Shown here piece after piece: positions 31,242-39,238 of a stretch of DNA of 41,291 nucleotides (positions are counted from its first letter, which is position 1; the number at the start of each line of letters is the position of its first letter). The stretch covers positions 1-41,291 of the forward strand of contig QCMG01000013.1 in NCBI GenBank assembly GCA_003213955.1, written 5' to 3'. The position numbers and the translations under genes were made by a program. The notes under the pieces are model-generated. The model had not been told where the DNA came from. It ran no database searches and saw nothing but the letters and a program-made list of their open reading frames with translations. This DNA comes from Prochlorococcus sp. AG-418-M08 (GTDB lineage: Bacteria > Cyanobacteriota > Cyanobacteriia > PCC-6307 > Cyanobiaceae).

Positions 31242-31777
31242 AGATTAGTGTAATCAACAAATTCTCTTTCTGGATCAGCAAATTGTCCAATACCACCTTG
31301 ACCACCTTTAAACTGTTTAGCTCCAATGCCAATTTTAGGTTTCTTCTCTGTAAATATTGCATTTACGAGTGGTCTAATTCTTTCTTGAATATATTGAGGA
31401 ATCTGACTTCTTCTAGAAGCTAAAGCACTAGCAGCATATTCTGATCTATTTCCTATATAAACTTTAGAAAAAAGTTTAAAATTAAATTTTATTTTATTTA
31501 CAAATCTAGGTTCAACAAATGCTTGTGGAGATTCCTTTCCTTCATATGAAGGTTCTATTTCACTCCAGGGAGCATAATTTTCTCTTGCCTGATTTGGTCT
31601 GGGTCTTTGTGTGCTAGCTGTCCAACTTGAAGCAAAGAAGCCAGTATCAATAGGACTTATTGGATCTTCTTCTCTCGATAAATCAAGCAATGCTCCCCGT
31701 ATAAAGTTATTAAAATCCGCTTCTAAATTTTTATTTAGATCAGAACTTGCATTTTCAATATTTCCTCCTTTAGCCAT
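31238..31777 (-). CDS. Head-tail joining / minor tail Z-like protein
   Basis: A 179-residue protein with SPIDTGFFASSWTASTQRPR and LFSKVYIGNRSEYAASALAS. The DTG...SW and VYIGN-x-x-EYA pattern resembles HK97 gp10 and lambda Z-like proteins that adapt the tail to the head. Overlaps neighbours by ATGA and TAATG type spacing. Exact name not certain. Confidence 0.65.
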   Translation of the reverse strand: MAKGGNIENASSDLNKNLEADFNNFIRGALLDLSREEDPISPIDTGFFASSWTASTQRPRPNQARENYAPWSEIEPSYEGKESPQAFVEPRFVNKIKFNFKLFSKVYIGNRSEYAASALASRRSQIPQYIQERIRPLVNAIFTEKKPKIGIGAKQFKGGQGGIGQFADPEREFVDYTNL

Positions 31778-32160
31778 TAGAACCTCACTAATAAAGTAAA
31801 CAGATAAGTCTGTCCACCCTGTCTTGTATCTATATTAACTATCTGTCCTACTCTTGTAGATCCAGCATAAGTTAATGTAACTTCGTCTTGAAAGTCAGGT
31901 TGACTATCTCCAATAAGATCAGGTGTTATATAAACTTTTGCTTCTCTTCTTTCTCTACCATCATCTTCTCTAGAAATTACAAATTCAACAGGAGCTTTGA
32001 TACTATAAGTCGTATCGCTTGTAGAATATGCACCTGTAGCTGTGTTGTAACTGCCAGATGCTTTTCTTGTATAGACAATAGAAGAATCAAAAGAATTTCC
32101 TAAGTCAGAAACAATCTGTTTAGCTACATTCTTTAATAATGAATCTAGTTGACCTGCCAT
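31777..32160 (-). CDS. Head closure / stopper-like protein
   Basis: A 127-residue beta-rich protein with IVYTRKASGSYNTATGAYST and AKVYITPDLIGDSQPDFQDE, ending in a strand FTLLVRF. Composition, length and position between the adaptor and gp10-like genes fit a head-closure (FII/stopper) protein. It may be oligomeric in the connector. Motifs are not strong enough for a specific family name. Confidence 0.6.
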   Translation of the reverse strand: MAGQLDSLLKNVAKQIVSDLGNSFDSSIVYTRKASGSYNTATGAYSTSDTTYSIKAPVEFVISREDDGRERREAKVYITPDLIGDSQPDFQDEVTLTYAGSTRVGQIVNIDTRQGGQTYLFTLLVRF

Positions 32161-32690
32161 TATCCTCTAACCACTCTCATTTGAAAACTTCCTGCTCCAC
32201 CTAGCATATATGCTCCAAGATAACTTTGTAACCACGGGTAAACATCTAAAATATTATTAACAGAACCAGTTCCCTGACTATCAGTATTATATTTAACCTG
32301 TATATCTCCTAGCTTTACTTCACTAAAGTTTCCATCCTTACCAGTAGTACCAGTAATAGCATCTGTATCATTTGCCAATGCTCTAGCTAATTCATATTGT
32401 GCATATTTAATATTATTTGGAATTGTAGAACAAGCTAATTCAACACCATCTACCTGATAATTATTTCTAGGAAATCTTAAAGCCTGTCCATCATCGCATC
32501 TATCTCCATAAAATACAAAGCTATCAATCCATCTAGTTGCCGATATTAATGCTCTATTTTTTTGGTCATCTGTTTTACTTGTCCAAGTTGAAGAATCTGG
32601 AACTGTCTCAAAATAACTATTAGCTTCTGCCAATGTGACATAGCTGTTAGCATTTTCTCCTTTTACAGTTGCATTTATGGTAGCTGCCAC
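32160..32690 (-). CDS. Head-tail adaptor, DnaT-like superfamily
   Basis: A 176-residue protein: GENANSYVTLAEANSYFETV, then RALISATRWIDSFVFYGDRC and LRFPRNN, followed by IPNNIKYAQYELARALAN. This is the typical phage DnaT-like/head-tail connector family in which two helices and the FPR segment are conserved. Often the first protein after the capsid gene; here the terminator at 32728 lies between them. Confidence 0.75.
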   Translation of the reverse strand: MAATINATVKGENANSYVTLAEANSYFETVPDSSTWTSKTDDQKNRALISATRWIDSFVFYGDRCDDGQALRFPRNNYQVDGVELACSTIPNNIKYAQYELARALANDTDAITGTTGKDGNFSEVKLGDIQVKYNTDSQGTGSVNNILDVYPWLQSYLGAYMLGGAGSFQMRVVRG

Positions 32691-32727
32691 GATCTATAAA
32701 GTAATTTAGTTTTATTGTAGCGTAAAG

Positions 32728-32756
32728 AAAAAACCCCACCAATAATTGATGAGGTT
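32728..32756 (-). terminator. Terminator after the major capsid gene
   Basis: On the minus strand AACCTCATC (32756-32748) pairs with GGTGGGGTT (32740-32732), with two G-U pairs and a 7-base loop, followed by a T run. It would partly end the capsid transcript and lower expression of the connector and tail genes relative to the capsid. Confidence 0.8.
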
Positions 32757-32787
32757 CTTTACTGCTTTGCTTTGTAACTTAATACTA

Positions 32788-33879
32788 CTAAGGATTAGTA
32801 CCTGTATCAAGTGGGGAGTTAACAATAAGTTCAACTATAGGAATTAAATCAGCATCGTATGTAATTCCCCAGTTATTATCGTTAGCTAACTGTGCGTTAG
32901 TTGGGTTATCTGTGGCAGATGTCCACTTAGTTCCCATAACGTGATAAGCACTATGGTAATCAACAGACATAACATCTTGCTTAGATAAGATGTTTCTATC
33001 TGATTCAATACCTAGAGGAGATTGCTCACCTTCAAGAATTGTTCCTGACTTAATTAAGTAGCAACGGAACTCTTTTTGATGACCTGTTGTACCAGGAGCA
33101 ACTGTATTAACTTGAGAGTCAATAACAACATTCATTCCTGCAAACTGACCGATTGATGTTTCAGTAACACCAACACCACCACCACCCCATTGGATGCCAG
33201 TTCCAGTTGATAATGCAGAAGTAGAGAAAGTTAACATACCAACCTGATATAGGTAGTAAGCAACAGTTGGGTGAATTACTAGAGTATCTAGCTCTTCGCC
33301 TCTTTCTCCAAGAAGGTTTCTTGCTCTTGCAACTGTAGAAGCTGTTAAGAAGTTTGCTTCAGCAGCACCAGAAGCAGCACCTACACTTAAATCAAGTGCG
33401 TTTGCACCTAATGGTCCAAAAGTAGATCCAAACAAACCATCTAACAAGCTAAATAGTCTTGCAGAGTTTAGCTTGTTGATAGCATCTGCAATCTGGTTTC
33501 TGATGTGACCCATTGGATCTTCACCAGCAGCCAATACAGCCACATCATCAACAGCATACGCAAAACCTCTATGACAGATAGTTGCGATCTGTGTTCCTGT
33601 ACCAATCTTTTGTGGTGTCAAATAACCAGAGTTACTTGTACCCCAAGTTGCTGTACCATCTAAAATTTCCTCAGTTGGAGCGATTGGGTTAAACTCTGGA
33701 ACTTGGATTCTTGTTCCACCTTCTGATGCGTCAAGAAGTGCGTTACGCACAACAGCACCAGATTTAATAAATGCACTACGTTCTTTAATTGCTTCAGAAA
33801 CGTATGTGCTGAGATTATTTCTTTTAACGATGTCCGCTAGTAGGACACCGCCAGAATAATTCTGAAACGGAGCAGCCAT
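32788..33879 (-). CDS. Major capsid protein
   Basis: A 363-residue protein. N-terminus AAPFQNYSGGVLLADIVKRN, then GGTRIQVPEFNPI, a long helix region DPMGHIRNQIADAINKLNSA, LLGERGEELDTLVIHPTVAY, and a C-terminal DVMSVDYHSAYHVMGTKWTS. This fits the major capsid family with HK97 fold that I know as PF20036-type. It is preceded by a scaffold-like gene and followed by a terminator, as expected for a highly expressed capsid gene. The leader carries repeated hairpins (33913-33981). There is no clear ribosome site. Confidence 0.85.
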   Translation of the reverse strand: MAAPFQNYSGGVLLADIVKRNNLSTYVSEAIKERSAFIKSGAVVRNALLDASEGGTRIQVPEFNPIAPTEEILDGTATWGTSNSGYLTPQKIGTGTQIATICHRGFAYAVDDVAVLAAGEDPMGHIRNQIADAINKLNSARLFSLLDGLFGSTFGPLGANALDLSVGAASGAAEANFLTASTVARARNLLGERGEELDTLVIHPTVAYYLYQVGMLTFSTSALSTGTGIQWGGGGVGVTETSIGQFAGMNVVIDSQVNTVAPGTTGHQKEFRCYLIKSGTILEGEQSPLGIESDRNILSKQDVMSVDYHSAYHVMGTKWTSATDNPTNAQLANDNNWGITYDADLIPIVELIVNSPLDTGTNP

Positions 33880-33912
33880 GAGAGCTAAATTAAAAAATAA
33901 ATTTTACGTTTC

Positions 33913-33981
33913 CAAGTCACGGACTTGGGTAACACTTTTCAAGCCACAGACTTGATAGTAAATTCTTAAATCACGGATCTC
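33913..33981 (-). repeat. Three hairpin repeats, 27-bp period, in the capsid leader
   Basis: On the minus strand three related 15-mers start exactly 27 bases apart (plus-strand 33913, 33940, 33967). The clearest reads CAAGTCCGTGACTTG, the second CAAGTCTGTGGCTTG; the third is degenerate. Each can form a short stem-loop with GTG in the loop. The same motif surrounds the GTG start of the small terminase gene (39232-39246). They may be binding sites for a regulator, on DNA or RNA. Confidence 0.65.
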
Positions 33982-34002
33982 AGAAAGTACTTTTTTTAGA
34001 TG

Positions 34003-34722
34003 TTATTGAGCCTCTTGTTTCAGCACGGCTGCAAGTTGAGGGTCTTGTTCTGATAATAGCATTTGTTGAGTGAGGTTGCCCGTTTTCCAGGGATTTACCT
34101 GACCTGTTCCAGTATTTGCAACTGGGCTTGGTTTTGCTCCCATTCCTGCTGCACTACTAGGTTTAAAATGATGTTCCCAACCACTACCAGGGTTTTTAAG
34201 ACTTGTAAGATAATTACCTAAATCTTGTTCTACTCCACCATTAAGAACAACTACTTTACCTTCAGCATTTTTTTGTAACTTTCCTTGCAACAATGACAAA
34301 GTTTGCTCTGCGTTTATTGCACCAATATTACTAATCGCTGCTAATGCCTCAGTTTTAGTGCTTGCAGCTTCATTAGAACTTTTCAGATCTTGTATCTGTT
34401 GTTTTAAACTGTTTACTTCATTCTGCATTTCTTGGTTTGTTTTATTAGCCTCTTCCCATAAAGGTTTATACATTCCCTGATCTTCTAATGCTTTATTTCT
34501 ATCGTCATAATATTGACCTATTTTACTTTTAGCATTTTTAAATTTTTGTTCTGCTTCTTCAGCAGCTTTACGCTGTTGTTCTGCTAATTGCTCTGCTTTT
34601 GCAGCACGATCATTTGCTTCCTTTAACTGTTGACCCAAATCATTTACAGGTGGATTTGGCATAGTAACTTCTGGTGCAGAAGTTTCTGGTGTTTGCTCAA
34701 TTACTTTTTCTTCGATTGCCAT
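34003..34722 (-). CDS. Scaffold-like coiled-coil protein
   Basis: A 239-residue protein: acidic N-terminus (EEKVIEQTPETSAPEVTMPN), a long coiled coil (about 27-120, QQLKEANDRAAKAEQLAEQQ...), and a C-terminus rich in Gly, Pro and Gln (NPWKTGNLTQQMLLSEQDPQ). This is the usual layout of phage scaffolding proteins, with a position between portal and major capsid genes. It would guide procapsid assembly. No protease domain is visible. Confidence 0.7.
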   Translation of the reverse strand: MAIEEKVIEQTPETSAPEVTMPNPPVNDLGQQLKEANDRAAKAEQLAEQQRKAAEEAEQKFKNAKSKIGQYYDDRNKALEDQGMYKPLWEEANKTNQEMQNEVNSLKQQIQDLKSSNEAASTKTEALAAISNIGAINAEQTLSLLQGKLQKNAEGKVVVLNGGVEQDLGNYLTSLKNPGSGWEHHFKPSSAAGMGAKPSPVANTGTGQVNPWKTGNLTQQMLLSEQDPQLAAVLKQEAQ

Positions 34723-34725
34723 TAA

Positions 34726-34899
34726 TTATTCAGATAGAGGATTAGTAGTTTTCTTTTTAGTAACTTTTTTCTTAGTTACTTTTGGTTTGGGAGCAGGAGA
34801 AACTTTGGGTTCAACTGGTGCAGTTGAATGTATTAGTTCTACCTCTTCCCATTTGTAAGAACCATCGGATTGAAGTACCCGATCTAGGGATTTAGACAT
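34726..34899 (-). CDS. Small basic protein, Lys-rich C-terminus
   Basis: A 57-residue minus-strand frame: MSKSLDRVLQSDGSYKWEEV, then a Pro/Lys-rich tail (PKVSPAPKPK, VTKKKVTKKKTT). It fills the gap between portal and scaffold. The tail resembles AT-hook or histone-tail composition, so DNA binding is possible. No family recognised. Confidence 0.5.
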   Translation of the reverse strand: MSKSLDRVLQSDGSYKWEEVELIHSTAPVEPKVSPAPKPKVTKKKVTKKKTTNPLSE

Positions 34900-34933
34900 A
34901 AAAGTGTATGTACTTATATATCATCTTATCAAA

Positions 34934-36376
34934 TTATTCAGATTTAGCCTCATTTGATGAAGGTAATACTTCACCTTGAACTAAAATATCTCTAAATTCT
35001 TCTCTATCAATGACTTGTTGATCGAATAATGATGTTAATGCTGTAATATCTTGTCCAATTAATCTTTCAATATCAAAATCTCTACTAATCTTTACTTCTG
35101 GTGGTTCAATACCTACATATTGAGCAGATAAATTAAATGCTTTCTGTAATTTCTGTTCTAATTCCATAGAAACCATAGCAAGCATAGAATTTGTATCAAC
35201 ACGATCTAATCTTCTAGCATCAGCAGATTCAGCTACAAATTTTTGTTGTGACAAAGTACTAATACCAAGAGTAGCCATTTGCATCTGCAATTCTTTTATT
35301 TCTGCGGATTGAGCTTCAAATGCACTACTAGCAGGTTCTACATAATAAACTTTATTACCTGGTTGAGTTGCCATTGCATAATTAACGGATATAGCTAAAT
35401 CTTTGGTTTGATCGTCATATCCTTCCATTACTAGCATTGGTTGAGATGCAACGTGCAAACTATGTATTAAGTCAGCTTGTCTTTGAAAATGTGCAAGATT
35501 TAAGTAAGCAATATCTAATAAAGGTGGTTTGCTAACTAAATTATCTGTTTTGCCAGAATAAATAGTAACTAATGGTATTTCTCCAAGAGAAAAACTACCA
35601 GATTCTACCTGTCTATAATCTTTATCTGCTGAACCTACTTCAAAATCTCCTGCTGTGCTGCCATCAGCAACATCATACATTTCTTCAATTTGTTCTTTTT
35701 TGCGAAATACTCTATAACTTCCTGGTTCGATTACTCTTATCTGGTCAAATACCTTTTCTCCAAACTGACCACTAGGTAATACCGCTTTCTCTGCTATTCT
35801 TGCCTGTATTAAATTTCCATAATTAGATTCTCTATCTAATCTCCAACCATATAAATTTGTAGGATCTACTTCAATCCAATATGGTCTGCGATTTTGTTGC
35901 CTTTCTTCTGCAAGTGTTAATGCACCAGAAGGTGCAGGATAATCAACAAGTATATGACTTTGACCATAAGTAAGAGAACACATTAATATTCTTCTTGCAT
36001 ATTCATCTAAATCCGAACCACAGCCATCAACATTCATCTTAAACATTTCTGTCCAGTATGGATCTCCTATTAATGTAATAGGTTTTCTTAAAACAAGACC
36101 TGCTGCTGCTCTAATTAATCTTTGTGTAAATGGACTAAATACTGCTCTGTTTACTCTTGCGAGATACGCTTCATAATCTTCTCTTGGTTCTAAAGGTAAA
36201 AATGCTTCGCTATTTGTTCTTAAATAATCTGTTCCTTCGCTAACAGCTTTCATTATTTCCCAACCCTTCATCATGTCTAAAACTGCTCTAGTTCTAGTAA
36301 AAGGACTATCAACTCCACCTACTGAAGTAGATGAAACAATGTTGGTTCGTATTGGACCTGGGATTGCATAAGTCAT
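34934..36376 (-). CDS. Portal protein, DUF4055-like
   Basis: A 480-residue protein. The N-terminal half holds WEIMKAVSEGTDYLRTNSEA, FLPLEPREDYEAYLARVNRA and FTQRLIRAAAGLVLRKPITL, the pattern of the DUF4055 portal family. Later segments DIAYLNLAHFQRQADLIHSL and a C-terminal DFDIERLIGQDITALTSLFD are typical of portals. It forms the dodecameric ring through which DNA enters the head. Overlaps the DUF6321-like gene by ATGA. The position after terminase and before scaffold fits. Confidence 0.82.
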   Translation of the reverse strand: MTYAIPGPIRTNIVSSTSVGGVDSPFTRTRAVLDMMKGWEIMKAVSEGTDYLRTNSEAFLPLEPREDYEAYLARVNRAVFSPFTQRLIRAAAGLVLRKPITLIGDPYWTEMFKMNVDGCGSDLDEYARRILMCSLTYGQSHILVDYPAPSGALTLAEERQQNRRPYWIEVDPTNLYGWRLDRESNYGNLIQARIAEKAVLPSGQFGEKVFDQIRVIEPGSYRVFRKKEQIEEMYDVADGSTAGDFEVGSADKDYRQVESGSFSLGEIPLVTIYSGKTDNLVSKPPLLDIAYLNLAHFQRQADLIHSLHVASQPMLVMEGYDDQTKDLAISVNYAMATQPGNKVYYVEPASSAFEAQSAEIKELQMQMATLGISTLSQQKFVAESADARRLDRVDTNSMLAMVSMELEQKLQKAFNLSAQYVGIEPPEVKISRDFDIERLIGQDITALTSLFDQQVIDREEFRDILVQGEVLPSSNEAKSE

Positions 36377-36645
36377 TTACGACACCTCCATTTTTTTAAT
36401 GCTAAAGCTTTTCTAGTAGGTTTACCATTTTTTTCCATTGGTCCAGGCATCCCAGACATTCTTGCACAAAAAGATTTACGTCTTTTGGCTGCTTTACTAC
36501 CTGGTTTTACCTTACCTGTAACTGGAGCTTTTAAATTACTGCCAGTAGCACGATTATATTTAGCCCTACCTTTCGCAGTTAATCCACCAGATTTAGATTT
36601 CTCTCCTCTACCTACACTTAAATTTACCTGTTTACGTTTAGCCAT
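36373..36645 (-). CDS. Basic phage protein, DUF6321-like
   Basis: A 90-residue, strongly basic protein: SGGLTAKGRAKYNRATGSNL, then KVKPGSKAAKRRKSFCARMS and KPTRKALALKKWRCRK. I recognise this small protein family (I believe DUF6321, from memory) as common beside portal or terminase genes. Charge and context suggest DNA binding in the head, but this is unproven. Confidence 0.65.
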   Translation of the reverse strand: MAKRKQVNLSVGRGEKSKSGGLTAKGRAKYNRATGSNLKAPVTGKVKPGSKAAKRRKSFCARMSGMPGPMEKNGKPTRKALALKKWRCRK

Positions 36646-36803
36646 TATTTTCCTACCTTTTTCATGGTCATATTATGAGCTTCAGTAAAAGTTTTACCTT
36701 TTAACATAAGTCTTTTCATTTCTTCCATGTGCTTTCTAGTGTGCGTATTTTTCTTCTTATGCCTAGCTAGTGCATCTTCCTGTCTTTTAGTAAGTTCTTT
36801 CAT
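36645..36803 (-). CDS. Small basic helical protein (KRLMLKGKTFTEAH)
   Basis: A 52-residue minus-strand frame: MKELTKRQEDALARHKKKNT, then EEMKRLMLKGKTFTEAHNMT. I recognise this pattern from small proteins beside phage structural genes. Overlaps the previous gene by ATGA (36800-36803) and the next by TAATG. Net charge about +10. Function unknown. Confidence 0.6.
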   Translation of the reverse strand: MKELTKRQEDALARHKKKNTHTRKHMEEMKRLMLKGKTFTEAHNMTMKKVGK

Positions 36804-36922
36804 TTCTTCTTCCTCTTTTTCTTGGACTTTAACTTTTTAAAATCAGCACCAGTAATCTTATCCCGTGGCGGAGCAACCCTAGCGAGTTTACGCTGTTTTG
36901 CTGAATAAGATTTTTTAGGCAT
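36800..36922 (-). CDS. Very basic 40-residue protein
   Basis: MPKKSYSAKQRKLARVAPPR then a Lys-rich tail, net charge about +16 in 40 residues. It starts at the stop of the tail tube gene and ends in an ATGA overlap. Part of a run of tiny basic proteins in the head module. Function unknown. Confidence 0.55.
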   Translation of the reverse strand: MPKKSYSAKQRKLARVAPPRDKITGADFKKLKSKKKRKKK

Positions 36923-37338
36923 TAGATAGCAGAAGTAATAGCACCAGTAGTTACAAAACTAACTGATACTGTAGAAATATCTCCAACAGTAGAACTAAAA
37001 GAAGTTCCTGTAATAATTCCGTTAAAACTAAGTTTTTTAGTGCCTGATGTATCTAAGAAAAGGTTAAATGCAGCATCACCAGCATCTTCTGTTGTTAATA
37101 CATCACTAATAATTTCAGCAGTATCATCTCCAGATGTAGCTGTATAAAGAAGATCAACAGTTCCAGAACCAGAAATTAAACTACCAACAAAACTTCTTGA
37201 TGTCGCACCATGAGAAGTAGTCTCTAATGTGTCCTTTGTTGTATCTAAAGTCCAAGCTGTTGTAGAAGCTATAGCTCCAACTGATCCAGTTCCGTTATCA
37301 AATGATACAGAGCCTTCTTCACCACGAAAAAATGCCAT
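36922..37338 (-). CDS. Tail tube (major tail) protein
   Basis: A 138-residue beta-rich protein: AFFRGEEGSVSFDNGTGSVG, TTAWTLDTTKDTLETTSHGA and a C-terminal VSFVTTGAITSAI. The pattern with a conserved ETTSHGATSRSFVGSLISGS segment fits small phage tail tube proteins of the HK97 type, which polymerise around the tape measure. It lies in the head module, a non-canonical place compared with lambda, and has its own promoter (37358-37387). Confidence 0.75.
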   Translation of the reverse strand: MAFFRGEEGSVSFDNGTGSVGAIASTTAWTLDTTKDTLETTSHGATSRSFVGSLISGSGTVDLLYTATSGDDTAEIISDVLTTEDAGDAAFNLFLDTSGTKKLSFNGIITGTSFSSTVGDISTVSVSFVTTGAITSAI

Positions 37339-37357
37339 GATTTCAAGAAAAATTTAC

Positions 37358-37387
37358 TTATAACAATATATTACCTTGAAACTGCAA
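37358..37387 (-). promoter_or_regulatory. Promoter before the tail tube gene
   Basis: On the minus strand TTGCAG (37387-37382) and TTATAA (37363-37358) are 18 bases apart, ending about 20 bases before the tail tube start. An extra promoter would fit the high copy number of tube protein. Confidence 0.5.
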
Positions 37388-37396
37388 CTTTCACAG

Positions 37397-37651
37397 CTAT
37401 TTCTTCTTCTTTTTACGTCTATGTTGATAACTTATCTTTTTACTACCAGTTTTTTCTCTTTTAAACCTAGCTTTTTCACTCGCTGACATTTCTGAAGCTG
37501 TCTTAGGTGTCTTACTTGATACACGTTTACTGGGTCTGCAAGCTGGATAACCTCGTTTTTCGCCCTTAGAACGACCACAGGGTTTACCTGTCTTTACATC
37601 AACCCATTTTTCTTTAAACCAACGGGTTAAACCGCCACTACTTCTTGCCAC
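37397..37651 (-). CDS. Basic phage protein (WFKEKWVDVKTGKPCGR)
   Basis: An 84-residue protein if translated from GTG 37651: MARSSGGLTRWFKEKWVDVK, then TGKPCGRSKGEKRGYPACRP, a TPKTASEMSAS segment and a Lys-rich tail. Its start overlaps the stop of the preceding gene by 14 bases. The longer upstream extension lies over that gene and is judged untranslated. I recognise the core from phage and giant virus proteins of unknown function. Two Cys with CGR/CRP could bind metal. Confidence 0.65.
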   Translation of the reverse strand: MARSSGGLTRWFKEKWVDVKTGKPCGRSKGEKRGYPACRPSKRVSSKTPKTASEMSASEKARFKREKTGSKKISYQHRRKKKKK

Positions 37652-37805
37652 TTTTTTTAGTTCCTTTGCGATAAGTACCACCACGTTTTTTATACTCTCG
37701 TACAAGCCACGCATTAGCATAAGCAGAAGGATAAACAGCAAACTTACGTTTAGCTTCTGACTTTACTCTTGAGTATAAAGCTTTATTTACAGGAACATTC
37801 GCCAC
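37638..37805 (-). CDS. Small basic phage protein (VYPSAYANAWLVREYKK)
   Basis: A 55-residue protein from GTG 37805: MANVPVNKALYSRVKSEAKR, then VYPSAYANAWLVREYKKRGG. GGGAGG lies about 7 bases before the GTG, a good ribosome site that decides the start. The pattern is known to me from small phage and giant virus proteins. Function unknown. Part of the basic-protein cluster between terminase and tail tube. Confidence 0.65.
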   Translation of the reverse strand: MANVPVNKALYSRVKSEAKRKFAVYPSAYANAWLVREYKKRGGTYRKGTKKSGKK

Positions 37806-37860
37806 GTTTTTTACCTCCCTTCTTTTTCTTCTTCTTTTTCTTAGTAGTCGAATGGTACAT
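37783..37860 (-). CDS. Possible 25-residue poly-lysine leader peptide
   Basis: MYHSTTKKK..., with eight Lys in a row, then GGKKRGECSCK. It overlaps the following GTG gene and contains that gene's ribosome site. It could be a translated leader or simply a chance frame around an A-rich ribosome site. Confidence 0.3.
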   Translation of the reverse strand: MYHSTTKKKKKKKKGGKKRGECSCK

Positions 37861-37877
37861 AGTAAGAATTAGGTATC

Positions 37878-39134
37878 TTAATATATTCTAAACGAAGTTT
37901 GACCTAGTGTCTCTGGTTTTGCCAAATTAAATTGCTGTAGACAAAGATAACCAAAAGCATCAAAAGCATGGTCAACTCCTAAATTCTTATTAGGTAAACC
38001 AGTATTCGGTGCATAAGTTAGTGTTCTAAGTGATTTTATTAACTCTTTACATCTTGGATGTATAAATGTTCTCTGATCTCCATTTGCATCAAGTAATGCA
38101 GTATTAACAGCAGTAATCTTATCTCTAATTTTCCAGGGAGATTTTGGACTTAAAACAGTAAAACCATTACGTCTAAGGATAGTATGATCAGTAACACCAA
38201 CTCCACTTGTTTTTCTTGCACTACCCGTAGGATCAGGACAGGCAATAACTCTTCGATCAACTCCATACCTTCTAACAACCTCTTCTGCGAAATCCCAAGT
38301 GGTAGCACCACCTGTTAGCATGATCTCATCAAACACATAGAGGTTATTGTCATGCTTATATGCACAAATTCCAGCCATCGGATCTACGTTAAAGTCCAAT
38401 CCTATTAACAAAGGAAGCATATTTAGATCCTGTACTTCCTTGTCAATATTGTCATCACTAAAACTAACCGCTACCAAACCAGTAAGATTCTCAAAACTAG
38501 CCTCAAATTCCTGTCTAAATGTCCTTGCATCTAACTGCCCTCTAGCTGCTTCGACTTCTTCTGCTGCTACATTACCCCCTTGAATAGTAGTAAAACTCCA
38601 CCTCTGCCAATCATCCCACTCCTGTTCTCCGCAATAACACCACATATCATAAAACCAACTGGCAGTACCATCAGGAGTAGAAATAAACAAAGCCCATCCC
38701 TGTTTATCAGCTAAAGCAGGTCTTATAACTTCAGCCCATACATCTCTATCCATAAATGCAGCCTCATCTAAAACAACACCAGCTAAACTTCTTCCCCTCA
38801 ATGCCATCGCATTTTCTGTTCCTTTCAACTCAATAGTCGATCCATTTATCAATTCCAACCTTAAATCTGTTTCATTTTTACTCTGAACCCACACCTTTGG
38901 CACTAATTTCTTCAACTCCTTCCACGCAATATCCTTTGCCATCCTATAAGTAGGAGCACAATAGAAATATACCTCGCCAGGTCGATTGATAGCTCCTCTG
39001 AGCAGTTCGATACAGGATAAATATGATTTACCAAACCTTCTTCCTGCAACCAACACCCGAAATCTTTTATCACAATTAAATACCTCCCCCTGTGCATACC
39101 TTAAGCTAATTTCTGGTTTGTTTTTTACCGCCAT
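37878..39134 (-). CDS. terL: Terminase large subunit
   Basis: A 418-residue packaging motor. ATPase: Walker A-like GRRFGKS (31-37), Walker B VVLDEA (120-125, catalytic E124) and the coupling motif FISTP (150-154). Nuclease: D247 (GLDFNVDPM), D301 (CPDPTG) and D388/D392 (GVDHAFDAFGYL) match the RNase H-like acidic triad of terminase nucleases. Full length for the family. It cuts and pumps phage DNA into the head through the portal. Read leftward at the head of the late block; the small subunit gene diverges from it. Confidence 0.92.
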   Translation of the reverse strand: MAVKNKPEISLRYAQGEVFNCDKRFRVLVAGRRFGKSYLSCIELLRGAINRPGEVYFYCAPTYRMAKDIAWKELKKLVPKVWVQSKNETDLRLELINGSTIELKGTENAMALRGRSLAGVVLDEAAFMDRDVWAEVIRPALADKQGWALFISTPDGTASWFYDMWCYCGEQEWDDWQRWSFTTIQGGNVAAEEVEAARGQLDARTFRQEFEASFENLTGLVAVSFSDDNIDKEVQDLNMLPLLIGLDFNVDPMAGICAYKHDNNLYVFDEIMLTGGATTWDFAEEVVRRYGVDRRVIACPDPTGSARKTSGVGVTDHTILRRNGFTVLSPKSPWKIRDKITAVNTALLDANGDQRTFIHPRCKELIKSLRTLTYAPNTGLPNKNLGVDHAFDAFGYLCLQQFNLAKPETLGQTSFRIY

Positions 39135-39151
39135 ACCCTAAAAAATAACAC

Positions 39152-39174
39152 AAATCCGAATAAGTACCCCCTAT
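39152..39174. repeat. 23-bp repeat copy upstream of terminase genes
   Basis: An element beginning AAATCCGAATAAGTACCCCC matches the element at 39717-39739 at 18 of 23 positions. The copies flank the small terminase gene. The intergenic space between the divergent terminase genes (39135-39238) presumably also carries promoters for both; TATAAA-like sequences are present but no clear pair could be assigned. Confidence 0.5.
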
Positions 39175-39238
39175 TTATAGCCTATTCCTACATTTTTAGG
39201 TTATAGTTCCAGTAACAACCCTTTACAAGATCAAGTCC

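Noticed and set aside
37652-37741. Hydrophobic N-terminal extension of the basic gene at 37397
   Set aside because: It lies over the well-supported gene at 37638; the GTG at 37651 gives the expected family start.
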